Below, piece after piece: positions 1 to 6,394 of a DNA stretch of 6,788 bases. Origin of the DNA: Crocinitomicaceae bacterium (GTDB taxonomy: Bacteria > Bacteroidota > Bacteroidia > Flavobacteriales_D > Crocinitomicaceae); contig DORI01000218.1 in assembly GCA_003512365.1 (NCBI GenBank), forward strand, positions 1,636 through 8,423, given 5' to 3'. Numbering within the stretch: the stretch's first letter is position 1; each line of letters opens with the position of its first letter. Under the pieces are notes generated by a model. The model made no database searches. It was not told where the DNA came from and worked only from the letters and a program-made list of their open reading frames with translations. The translations under genes were made by a program, and so were the position numbers.

Positions 1-1146
1 CGAACTAAACCCGGCTTTATTTTTTGATTTATCCACCGCTCCAACACTAAAAATTCCATCTGCATCTGCAGGAACGCCAATGAATTTCCAACTGTCATTT
101 CCAGAGTTACCAGCACTATTACAAACTAAAATTCCTTTTGATGAAGCCATATTAGCAGCAAAACTTGCTATACCGGTATTACCATTTAATTTTGAAAAAT
201 TATACGAATAATCAGTGGGTTGATCTTTGTCGAACTTTGTATAACCTAGGGAGCTATTAATTACATCAACTCCTGCACTATCACAAAATTCTGCAGCAAA
301 TAACCAATTGTATTCCTCCACAATAGTTTCTGAATTAGCGTCTTCCGTTCTGAAAAGTGAATAGAACGCTAGAGGTGCATTTCCAAGGTATTTGCCTTTT
401 ACATATCCCGCCATACAAGCTAAAACTCTTGTACCGTGATCACCGTCGCCGTAAACATCCTTTTCTCTAGAGGCATAATCATAAACATGTAAAATTCGGT
501 TACCGGCATATAAATGTTTGAAAGATTGAATTGTATCAACATTTTGAAATCCTCCATCGAATACGGCAACATGAATTTTTTGACCCCATAATTTTTTATT
601 GTGTAGAAATGGTAAATTCAACATAGAAGACTGAACTTGAGTCTGCCCATAATCCGACTTCTTCAATATTCCTGGTGTTAATTTATCCGATTTAGTGTAG
701 GATGGAATCGTTACTTGACGTGACGAAGTTGACTTTGGTTCTTTTCCTTTAAAAATGCAGGATGAAGACTGAACAAAAGAAAATTTCTCAAAACTTGAGC
801 TTGGAATACTGTCCAATGATTCAATGACGATACAATTTTTCCATTTTGAAGAACCGTGTAAGGTAATGTCACCTCTCAAGGTTAAAATCTGCTGAATGTA
901 TTTGGGATTTACAGGAATATCATCTTTACCGATAGCAATGCCTAATTTTTTTCTTTTTTCTAAGGTCTTCTTACTAAGCAAAGCTGAGGGGGTAGATAAT
1001 TTACTCAGGTCCTTGTCCACGAAATAGACAGCATATTTGTAGATAACCTTATTTTGCGAAAATACCCCAGTGAGCCAAAAGGCACTAATAAAGAAAAGGA
1101 GAATAGATAATTTTGGTTCGATTGAATTAATCTTCTTCTTCCTCAT
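1..1146 (-). CDS. Secreted S8 family subtilisin-like serine peptidase, 3' end cut by window edge
   Basis: The reading frame is open from the window edge to about 1200; 382 codons from ATG 1146 are present. The N-terminus has a basic stretch (MRKKK) and a hydrophobic core around residues 13-29 ending near FSQ, a good Sec signal peptide. A propeptide-like region follows (YAVYFVDKD, then a lysine-rich stretch and IPVNPKYIQQI), the pattern seen ahead of many Bacteroidota subtilases. Catalytic Asp197 lies in VAVFDGGF, His237 in GDGDHGTRV, and the oxyanion-hole Asn347 in NSAGN. The GTS-x-S serine motif would fall outside the window, so catalytic completeness cannot be judged. Such proteases often end in a type IX secretion sorting domain; that part is not visible. 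The gene overlaps the end of the upstream acidic-protein gene by 20 nt and has no separate promoter that I can see. In-frame ATGs at 1149, 1155 and further upstream are alternative starts; 1146 gives the most compact signal peptide. The family is clear, but the substrate is unknown. Confidence 0.92.
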   Translation of the reverse strand, partial: MRKKKINSIEPKLSILLFFISAFWLTGVFSQNKVIYKYAVYFVDKDLSKLSTPSALLSKKTLEKRKKLGIAIGKDDIPVNPKYIQQILTLRGDITLHGSSKWKNCIVIESLDSIPSSSFEKFSFVQSSSCIFKGKEPKSTSSRQVTIPSYTKSDKLTPGILKKSDYGQTQVQSSMLNLPFLHNKKLWGQKIHVAVFDGGFQNVDTIQSFKHLYAGNRILHVYDYASREKDVYGDGDHGTRVLACMAGYVKGKYLGNAPLAFYSLFRTEDANSETIVEEYNWLFAAEFCDSAGVDVINSSLGYTKFDKDQPTDYSYNFSKLNGNTGIASFAANMASSKGILVCNSAGNSGNDSWKFIGVPADADGIFSVGAVDKSKNKAGFSS

Positions 1147-1477
1147 CATCCTCATCTGGTTGATCGTAATCATCCTCTTCTTCATCGTCTCCCTCATCAT
1201 CCATATCGTCTTTGTCTAATGGAATTTTATCAAAGTCATCTTCAAATTCTTCCTCTTCTTCATCAACAACAGGTTTAGCTTTAGGCATAATTTTGTTGAT
1301 CTTGACGAGATAAATGACTTCCTCTGTTTCCCACATCAATGCATCCAATATTTCACCTGTTGGCGTCTTGATAGTTGTTAAATGGTTTATGTATCCATCA
1401 GGGAAATCGCGAAGGATTTGTTTCTTCTGTTCGATTGATAGTTTATCGTAACTAATAATTGCTCTTCTTTTCGACAT
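1127..1477 (-). CDS. Small conserved protein with long acidic C-terminal tail
   Basis: This encodes 116 residues. Residues 1-70 form a small globular-looking region (MSKRRAIISYDKL..., FPDGY at 25-29, ETEEVIYLVKI at 50-60). Residues 72-116 are an acidic tail in which 33 of 45 residues are Asp or Glu. There is no signal peptide or membrane segment, so it is probably cytoplasmic. From memory, it resembles small Flavobacteriia proteins with an FPDGY ... EDTIYLVK pattern and acidic tail that databases often label 'DNA primase'. No primase catalytic motif is visible here, so I do not adopt that name. The tail could mimic nucleic acid or bind basic proteins; that is a guess. It is the first gene after the promoter at 1501-1529, with a short leader of about 17 nt. 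Its last codons overlap the start of the secreted protease gene. Divergent radA lies 511 bp away. The gene is real with high confidence; its function is unknown. Confidence 0.88.
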   Translation of the reverse strand: MSKRRAIISYDKLSIEQKKQILRDFPDGYINHLTTIKTPTGEILDALMWETEEVIYLVKINKIMPKAKPVVDEEEEEFEDDFDKIPLDKDDMDDEGDDEEEDDYDQPDEDDEEEED

Positions 1478-1500
1478 ACCGTAATGACTTATTCAGTGGG

Positions 1501-1529
1501 CAAAATTATATTTTTTGTTATCATAACAA
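1501..1529 (-). promoter_or_regulatory. Bacteroidota-type promoter for the acidic protein and protease genes
   Basis: On the minus strand there is TTG (1529-1527), an 18-nt spacer and TAATTTTG (1508-1501), a full match to the Bacteroidota TTG / TAnnTTTG consensus. Transcription would start near 1494, leaving about 17 nt before the ATG at 1477. A long A-rich tract (1536-1560 read on the minus strand) lies just upstream of the -33 element and could act like an UP element. The spacer holds a small inverted repeat, GTTAT-C-ATAAC (1517-1527). Motif and position are seen directly; promoter activity is inferred. Confidence 0.7.
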
Positions 1530-1798
1530 TGAAAACTTTTATTTTTTTTACTTTTTTTCTCATTCTGCAACTTTAAAGGAATTCAAAAGTGTCCTTAACT
1601 ATGCCGGTTAATTTGTTCATAATAATTGAGTTCTAACGTTGAATTTGATTAATGGTCAAGATATTATCGGCACAATCAAAACAACTAATACTTTGCCTTG
1701 CTGCTTGTTTCGTGAAAATTAAAGTATCGTAACTTTCGTTTTTCGAGTTCTGAAATTGTCAATTATGGCACCAAGGGAAAAAAGCAAAGAGTAACGCC

Positions 1799-1818
1799 AA
1801 AAATCTTTATAGATTTTT
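1799..1818. repeat. A/T-rich hairpin with flanking T-run
   Basis: AAAAATCT (1799-1806) pairs with AGATTTTT (1811-1818) around a TTAT loop, and T's continue to 1820. It looks like a weak bidirectional terminator, but no recognised gene ends next to it and the stem has only one G-C pair. It may be a chance product of AT-rich sequence or the 3' end of an unrecognised small RNA. Confidence 0.25.
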
Positions 1819-1899
1819 TTCATGGAGAATAAAATTTTAATTTCGATATGTCCGTAAATTTAGGTTTCGCTTTCAAAAGAAGCAGCATCGATCAATAGG

Positions 1900-1954
1900 G
1901 AGAACTTAATGGACTTTCTCTAAAAATTCATTTTGGACTAAATATTAAGTTCTC
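1900..1954. repeat. 11-bp perfect inverted repeat upstream of radA
   Basis: GAGAACTTAAT (1900-1910) and ATTAAGTTCTC (1944-1954) are exact reverse complements, separated by 33 nt. The right arm ends 34 nt before the radA start codon. In RNA this would give a stem of 11 pairs in the radA leader. In DNA the arms could be two half-sites of a regulator, since the weak -33/-7 candidate for radA (1933-1966) overlaps the right arm. No T-run follows, so it is not an intrinsic terminator. The repeat is seen directly; its role is unknown. Confidence 0.55.
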
Positions 1955-1969
1955 ATATTCCTTTTGAAT

Positions 1970-1983
1970 CGGTATCTTTACCG
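1970..1983 (+). promoter_or_regulatory. Short hairpin immediately before the radA start
   Basis: CGGTA (1970-1974) pairs with TACCG (1979-1983) around a TCTT loop, ending 5 nt before the radA ATG at 1989. It would sit in the ribosome-binding region of the mRNA and could reduce initiation. The stem is only 5 bp, so a chance occurrence is quite possible. Confidence 0.25.
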
Positions 1984-1988
1984 GTGAA

Positions 1989-3344
1989 ATGTCTAAAGTG
2001 AAATCAGCTTTTTTCTGCCAAGAATGTGGCTATGAAACTCCTAAATGGTTAGGAAAATGTCCTTCGTGTCAAAGCTGGACTTCATTCGTCGAAGAAAAAA
2101 TTGAAAAGAATTCTGGGGTAAAAGCATTTTCCGTTTCTGATCAAAAAAGTAAGCCAACGTTAATTCAAGAAGTGGAGCAATCAGAAGAGTTTCGCTTACA
2201 ATTTGAAGACAAAGAACTAAATACACTTTTGGGTGGCGGATTGGTGCCAGGATCAATTTTACTCTTGGGTGGTGAACCTGGGATTGGTAAAAGTACCTTG
2301 TTGCTTCAAATTGCAGTTCTTGAACAAAGGAAAGTATTGTATGTGTCCGGGGAGGAGAGTGACAAGCAAATTAGAATGCGAGCAGACAGAATTGGTATTA
2401 AAAATCAAGATTGTTATCTGCTTCCTGAAACAAATTTAAACACGATTCTCAACTATGCCCAAGAGATCAAACCCGAATTATTAGTCATCGATTCAATTCA
2501 AACCTTGTTTGATGGCAATCTCGAAAGTTCCCCAGGTAGTATTTCGCAAGTTCGTGAATGCACAGCTCAATTACTGCGTTTTGCAAAACAAACAGGAACG
2601 CCTGTTTTTCTTATCGGACACATTACAAAAGATGGGTCAATAGCCGGACCTAAGGTGCTGGAGCATATGGTAGATACCGTTTTACAATTTGAAGGAGACC
2701 GAAATCACCTGTATCGTTTGTTAAGGACTACTAAAAATCGTTTTGGGTCGACTAATGAACTTGGAATTTATGAAATGTTGGGAGCAGGATTACGTGCTGT
2801 AGATAACCCTTCTGAATTACTCATTAATCAAGACAATCAGCAATTGAGTGGAATAGCCATTGCGTCTACAATTGAAGGGTTACGACCACTTCAAATTGAA
2901 GTGCAAGCATTGGTGTCAACTGCAGCATATGGAACGCCTCAACGCTCCTCAACTGGATTTGATGCGAAGCGATTGAATATGCTTCTGGCGGTACTTGAGA
3001 AGAGGTGTGGCTTTAAATTAGCTTCAAAAGATGTTTTCCTAAATATTGCAGGAGGTATAAAGGTGGACGACCCTGCAACAGATTTAGCCGTTGCAATGGC
3101 TGTTTTGTCCTCAAATGCTGATTTGGCAATTCCAAAAACCATTGCTTTCGCTGCCGAAATTGGACTTTCTGGTGAGCTTAGACAAGTTCAACGACTAGAA
3201 AGCAGGGTAGCGGAAGCTGAAAAATTGGGATATGAAAAAATTATTGTTTCACGCCAGAGTAAAGAGAAAATCGAAAAAAATAGGCAGATTCAAATCATTC
3301 ATTGCAGTAAAATAGAAGAAGTCGTTCGTAACGTATTTGGATAA
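1989..3344 (+). CDS. radA: DNA repair protein RadA (Sms)
   Basis: RadA is a RecA-like ATPase that processes recombination intermediates and promotes branch migration during DNA repair in the cytoplasm. The 451-residue length is normal for the family. An N-terminal C4 zinc finger uses Cys10, Cys13, Cys24 and Cys27, with the typical ETPKWLGKCPSC spacing. The Walker A motif GEPGIGKST is at 95-103 and a Walker B-like LLVID at 164-168. The RadA signature KNRFG is at 249-253, followed by the usual STNELGIYEM. The C-terminal Lon-like domain includes GGIKVDDPATDLAVAMAVLSS around 355-375. All key motifs are intact. The ATG at 1989 gives the family's usual MSKxKxxFxCQxCG start. It is the first gene of the rightward run, and rsmI begins 1 nt after its stop codon, so the two are almost certainly co-transcribed. 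The upstream region holds inverted repeats that may affect its expression. Confidence 0.97.
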   Translation: MSKVKSAFFCQECGYETPKWLGKCPSCQSWTSFVEEKIEKNSGVKAFSVSDQKSKPTLIQEVEQSEEFRLQFEDKELNTLLGGGLVPGSILLLGGEPGIGKSTLLLQIAVLEQRKVLYVSGEESDKQIRMRADRIGIKNQDCYLLPETNLNTILNYAQEIKPELLVIDSIQTLFDGNLESSPGSISQVRECTAQLLRFAKQTGTPVFLIGHITKDGSIAGPKVLEHMVDTVLQFEGDRNHLYRLLRTTKNRFGSTNELGIYEMLGAGLRAVDNPSELLINQDNQQLSGIAIASTIEGLRPLQIEVQALVSTAAYGTPQRSSTGFDAKRLNMLLAVLEKRCGFKLASKDVFLNIAGGIKVDDPATDLAVAMAVLSSNADLAIPKTIAFAAEIGLSGELRQVQRLESRVAEAEKLGYEKIIVSRQSKEKIEKNRQIQIIHCSKIEEVVRNVFG

Positions 3345-3345
3345 A

Positions 3346-4017
3346 ATGGGAAAACTAATTCTTGTACCTACTCCAATCGGAAATTTAGAAGACATTACGC
3401 TTCGTGCGTTAAACGTGCTGAAGTCATGTGACTGTATGTTTGCTGAAGATACAAGAGTCACCAAGAAATTGCTGGATCATTTTGAAATACAAAAGAAAAC
3501 CTTTTCGTTTCATGCACACAACGAGCACAAAACTCTAGTGAGAACTCTTGAGATTATTTCACAAAATAATGTTACGGTATTGGTTTCAGATGCCGGCACA
3601 CCAGGAATTTCAGATCCGGGATTTCTTTTAGTGAGAGAGTGTCTGAAAGAAGGAATTGAAGTGGAATGTCTACCCGGGCCTACTGCTCTAATCCCTGCAT
3701 TGGTGGGTAGTGGTTTCCCTTGTGATCGATTTGTATTTGAAGGATTTCTCCCACACAAAAAAGGCAGAATGACCATTTTAAAAAGACTCTCTGAGGAAGA
3801 AAGAACTATTGTCTTATATGAATCTCCTCATCGATTGAAAAAATGCCTAGAACAAATGAAGGTTGATTTTGATTCGGATCGAGAAATATGTGTCGTACGC
3901 GAAATAAGTAAGAAGTTTGAAACTTTTCATCGAGGCACGCTTGCCGAGGTTAGCGACTATTTTGACAAGAATGAAGTCAAAGGTGAAATTGCAATTGTTA
4001 TTAAAGGAAAACAATAA
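3346..4017 (+). CDS. rsmI: 16S rRNA (cytidine(1402)-2'-O)-methyltransferase RsmI
   Basis: RsmI uses S-adenosylmethionine to 2'-O-methylate C1402 in the ribosomal P-site region of 16S rRNA. The protein has 223 residues. Family motifs in order are LILVPTPIGNLEDITLRAL at 4-22, EDTR at 34-37, VSDAGTPGISDPG at 80-92 (the SAM-site loop of tetrapyrrole methylase-type enzymes), PGPTALIPAL at 110-119, FEGFLPHKKGR at 131-141, YESPHRL at 158-164 and REISKKFE at 185-192. It is shorter than the roughly 286-residue E. coli enzyme because the C-terminal extension is absent, which I believe is common in Bacteroidota. I chose ATG 3346 because it gives the family's MxKLxLVPTPIGN start. A TTG at 3337 would add three residues and overlap radA by 8 nt. 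The gene ends with tandem stops TAA TAG. Its close spacing to radA suggests shared transcription and perhaps translational coupling. Confidence 0.96.
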   Translation: MGKLILVPTPIGNLEDITLRALNVLKSCDCMFAEDTRVTKKLLDHFEIQKKTFSFHAHNEHKTLVRTLEIISQNNVTVLVSDAGTPGISDPGFLLVRECLKEGIEVECLPGPTALIPALVGSGFPCDRFVFEGFLPHKKGRMTILKRLSEEERTIVLYESPHRLKKCLEQMKVDFDSDREICVVREISKKFETFHRGTLAEVSDYFDKNEVKGEIAIVIKGKQ

Positions 4018-4056
4018 TAGTCCTCTTTCGAAGCGGGAAAAAGTGTATTTTTGAAG

Positions 4057-5175
4057 GTGCAATTTTCATCCGTTATCGGTCAACAACACCTAAAGAACTT
4101 ACTCATTCAAGAGGTTCAGAGTGGAAAGATTAGTCATGCTCAACTTTTTTATGGTGAACCCGGATATGGCGCATTGCCGCTAGCATTAGCCTTTGTACAA
4201 TATCTCTTTTGTGAGAACAAACGAAACGATGATAGTTGTGGAGAATGTCATGCATGTAAAAAAGTAAAAGATTTACAGCATCCTGATCTTCATTTCAGTT
4301 TTCCTGTGGTGCAGTCGATTGGAAAAACGTCCGATGTATTCATTTCGGATTGGCGCAAACAAGTGTTGGATAATCCATATTTTGATTTATTTGAATGGAC
4401 GAATCGCATTGATTCTAAGGGTAGAAAACCGATAATATCGGTTGAAGAAAGTAAAGAAATATTACGAAAATTAAGCCTAAAATCATTTGAAGGTGGATTC
4501 AAAGTTATGCTGATTTGGTTGGCTGATGAAATGAATGATCAGTGTTCGAATAAATTATTAAAAATTTTAGAAGAACCACCCAGCAATACCTTGTTTGTAT
4601 TGGTAGCGGAATCACCAGAAAAACTTTTGATAACTATTCAGAGTAGAACACAAAAAATACTTGTTCCACGGATTGATTTAGATGATTTAAGTTCATTTTT
4701 AAGGTTCAATTTTTCCAAGAACAGTGCACAGGCTGATTCTATTTCTGCTTTTTCTGAAGGAAATTTTATAAAAGCGAAGGAATTGGCAGAAGAAAACGAT
4801 TTGAAGCAATTGCATCGGGAACGATTTATTCAATTGATGAGGGTTTGCTATAAAAAAGATGTGATTCAGATGTTGGCCTGGGCTGAGGAAGTGTCGCAAG
4901 ATGGTAAAGAAACCCAAAAGTTATTTATTCAATATGCCTTACATATGTTCCGTCAAAGTTTACTTCAAAACTACATGGGAGAAGAAATGATACGTGCATC
5001 AAGTGAAGAAAAGGTTTTTCTGAAAAATTTTGCGCCATTTATTACGGGAAAAAATATCCGCGAATTTATCACCTTACTTGACGATACCTATTATCATTTA
5101 GATCGGAATGCAAATACAAAAATCATGTTTACACAACTTTGCTTTCAAACGATGCGCTACATTCATTTGGGTTAG
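4057..5175 (+). CDS. holB: DNA polymerase III delta' subunit, clamp-loader AAA+ protein
   Basis: Delta' is the non-hydrolysing subunit of the clamp loader that places the sliding clamp on DNA. From GTG 4057 the protein has 372 residues. It starts MQFSSVIGQ, matching the usual Bacteroidota M-x-F-x-x-V/I-I-GQ start, and continues with HAQLF. The P-loop region reads GEPGYGALP (33-41) and lacks the Walker A lysine, as expected for an ATPase-inactive delta'. A zinc site follows with Cys52, Cys61, Cys64 and Cys67 (C-x8-C-x2-C-x2-C, the delta' spacing). LLKILEEPP is at 167-175 and the SRTQ arginine motif at 196-199. No ATG is available: an in-frame TAG lies at 4018-4020 and the only candidate starts are TTG 4051 and GTG 4057. 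I prefer GTG from the family pattern, but the start is uncertain. There is a 39-nt gap to rsmI and 52 nt to ricT, with no terminator visible. Confidence 0.93.
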   Translation: MQFSSVIGQQHLKNLLIQEVQSGKISHAQLFYGEPGYGALPLALAFVQYLFCENKRNDDSCGECHACKKVKDLQHPDLHFSFPVVQSIGKTSDVFISDWRKQVLDNPYFDLFEWTNRIDSKGRKPIISVEESKEILRKLSLKSFEGGFKVMLIWLADEMNDQCSNKLLKILEEPPSNTLFVLVAESPEKLLITIQSRTQKILVPRIDLDDLSSFLRFNFSKNSAQADSISAFSEGNFIKAKELAEENDLKQLHRERFIQLMRVCYKKDVIQMLAWAEEVSQDGKETQKLFIQYALHMFRQSLLQNYMGEEMIRASSEEKVFLKNFAPFITGKNIREFITLLDDTYYHLDRNANTKIMFTQLCFQTMRYIHLG

Positions 5176-5227
5176 GAAAGTTTAAAGCAGGAAATTTCAT
5201 TAAATTTACAAAAAATAGTTAGAAAGT

Positions 5228-6394
5228 ATGGGATGTGCAAATTGCAGTACCGCATCAGATGGAACACCGAAAGGATGTAAAAACAACGGGACTTGCAGCA
5301 GTGGTGGATGTGATAAGTTAGAGGTATACGACTGGTTAGCGAATATAGCGTTACCGGCCGGTCAACAACCTTATGATATTGTGGAGGTAAGGTTTAAGAA
5401 CTCTAGAAAAAGTTTTTACAGAAATGCCTCACAATTAGCGCTCTACGCAGGAGATATTGTTATTGTTGAAACTTCACCAGGGTATGATGTTGGTGTAGTA
5501 TCTGTAACCGGTGAATTGGCAAGAATTCAAGTGAAGAAAAAGTCTCCCAATCTTAAGCCTCTGGAGATTCGAAAGATACTAAGAATTGCAAACCAAGAAG
5601 AAATTGATAAATGGATAAAAGGTAGATCCCTGGAGAAAGAGCTTATGTACAAGGCAAGAACCTTGGCGCTCAATTTGAATTTAGAAATGAAAATTTCGGA
5701 TGTAGAATACCAAGGAGATTTATCGAAGGCAACTTTTTATTATACGGCGGAAGGAAGAGTAGATTTTCGTCAGTTGATAAAAGATATGGCCGATCATTTT
5801 AAGGTAAGAATTGAAATGCGACAAATTGGTTCTCGTCAGGAAGCTTCTCGACTTGGTGGCATTGGCTCTTGTGGAAGAGAGTTATGTTGCACCACTTGGT
5901 TGACCGATTTCAGGTCCGTCTCTACCTCAGCAGCAAGATACCAGCAATTGTCGTTGAATCCTCAAAAACTGGCTGGTCAATGTGGAAAATTAAAGTGTTG
6001 TTTAAATTATGAGTTGGACAGTTACTTGGATGCCATCAAGTCTTTCCCAAAAAATGACAACAAACTTCAAACTGAAAAAGGAGATGCGTATCACTTTAAA
6101 ACGGATGTTTTTAAACGATTAATGTGGTATGGCTATCAAGGTGAAACTGGATTAATTGCACTTTCACCAGAACGTGTAAAGGAAATTGCGAAATTGAACA
6201 AAGAAGGCAAAAAACCCAAGGACTTAAATGATTTTGTAGAAAAGGTTGAGAAAGAAGTTGAAATTGGCTATTCAAATGTTGTTGGACAAGATTGCGTGAA
6301 TAGATTTGAAAAATCCTTTTCTAAAAAAACGAATAATAAAAACAGAAACAAAAAGAGGAAAAATAACGCAAATCAAAATTCAAATCCTTCATGA
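5228..6394 (+). CDS. ricT: PSP1-domain protein RicT (YaaT) with cysteine-rich N-terminus
   Basis: This 388-residue protein belongs to the RicT/YaaT family. In Bacillus subtilis, RicT works with RicA and RicF in an iron-sulfur-bearing complex affecting RNase Y and development; the role in Bacteroidota is not settled. The N-terminus has five cysteines (3, 6, 17, 23, 28) in a glycine-rich setting. The PSP1 region spans roughly 50-190. The hallmark cysteine motifs are GSCGRELCC (213-221) and GQCGKLKCC (250-258), giving Cys215, 220, 221, 252, 257 and 258, likely Fe-S ligands by homology. The last 25 or so residues are rich in Lys, Asn and Arg and look disordered, possibly RNA-binding. It is longer than the B. 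subtilis protein (about 275 aa) because of the two extensions. There is no signal peptide. ATG 5228 is the only start that includes the cysteine cluster. The gene follows holB as in Firmicutes and overlaps gldH by 4 nt. Confidence 0.93.
   Translation: MGCANCSTASDGTPKGCKNNGTCSSGGCDKLEVYDWLANIALPAGQQPYDIVEVRFKNSRKSFYRNASQLALYAGDIVIVETSPGYDVGVVSVTGELARIQVKKKSPNLKPLEIRKILRIANQEEIDKWIKGRSLEKELMYKARTLALNLNLEMKISDVEYQGDLSKATFYYTAEGRVDFRQLIKDMADHFKVRIEMRQIGSRQEASRLGGIGSCGRELCCTTWLTDFRSVSTSAARYQQLSLNPQKLAGQCGKLKCCLNYELDSYLDAIKSFPKNDNKLQTEKGDAYHFKTDVFKRLMWYGYQGETGLIALSPERVKEIAKLNKEGKKPKDLNDFVEKVEKEVEIGYSNVVGQDCVNRFEKSFSKKTNNKNRNKKRKNNANQNSNPS

Larger units (their letters stand above)
1478..1988. other. 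Divergent intergenic region, 511 bp, no convincing gene
   Basis: This AT-rich stretch separates the leftward acidic-protein gene from rightward radA. It holds the leftward promoter, an A/T-rich hairpin (1799-1818), a small inverted repeat AATTG-T-CAATT (1754-1764), an 11-bp inverted repeat (1900-1954) and a short hairpin against the radA start (1970-1983). No full-consensus rightward promoter was found. The best rightward candidate is TTG at 1933-1935, a 23-nt spacer and TCCTTTTG at 1959-1966, which has one mismatch and a long spacer. Reading frames here are 26 codons or shorter. It is longer than the other gaps in the window, so a small RNA or radA leader is possible, but nothing proves one. 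Confidence 0.6.

Noticed and set aside
1652..1732. Possible 26-codon hydrophobic peptide on the + strand in the intergenic region
   Set aside because: It has no convincing ribosome-binding site or promoter, is very short, and sits in AT-rich sequence where such frames arise by chance.
1848..1898. Possible 16-codon leader peptide just before the 11-bp inverted repeat (attenuator idea)
   Set aside because: No run of regulatory codons, no Shine-Dalgarno at proper distance, and no terminator T-run after the repeat.
3337..3345. TTG start extending RsmI by three residues
   Set aside because: The ATG at 3346 gives the family's usual N-terminus, needs no rare start codon and no overlap with radA.
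4046..4053. TATTTTTG, a full match to the Bacteroidota -7 element, before holB
   Set aside because: There is no TTG at -33 spacing, and transcription would begin after the likely start codon, so it cannot drive holB as annotated.
2041..4917. Short open frames of about 67-88 codons inside radA, rsmI and holB, in other frames or on the opposite strand
   Set aside because: They lie wholly within or across well-supported genes, show no recognisable domains, and are expected shadows of coding sequence.
5201..5208. TAAATTTA before ricT as a possible -7 promoter element
   Set aside because: It has one mismatch, and the nearest upstream TTG is 31 nt away, outside the usual spacing.
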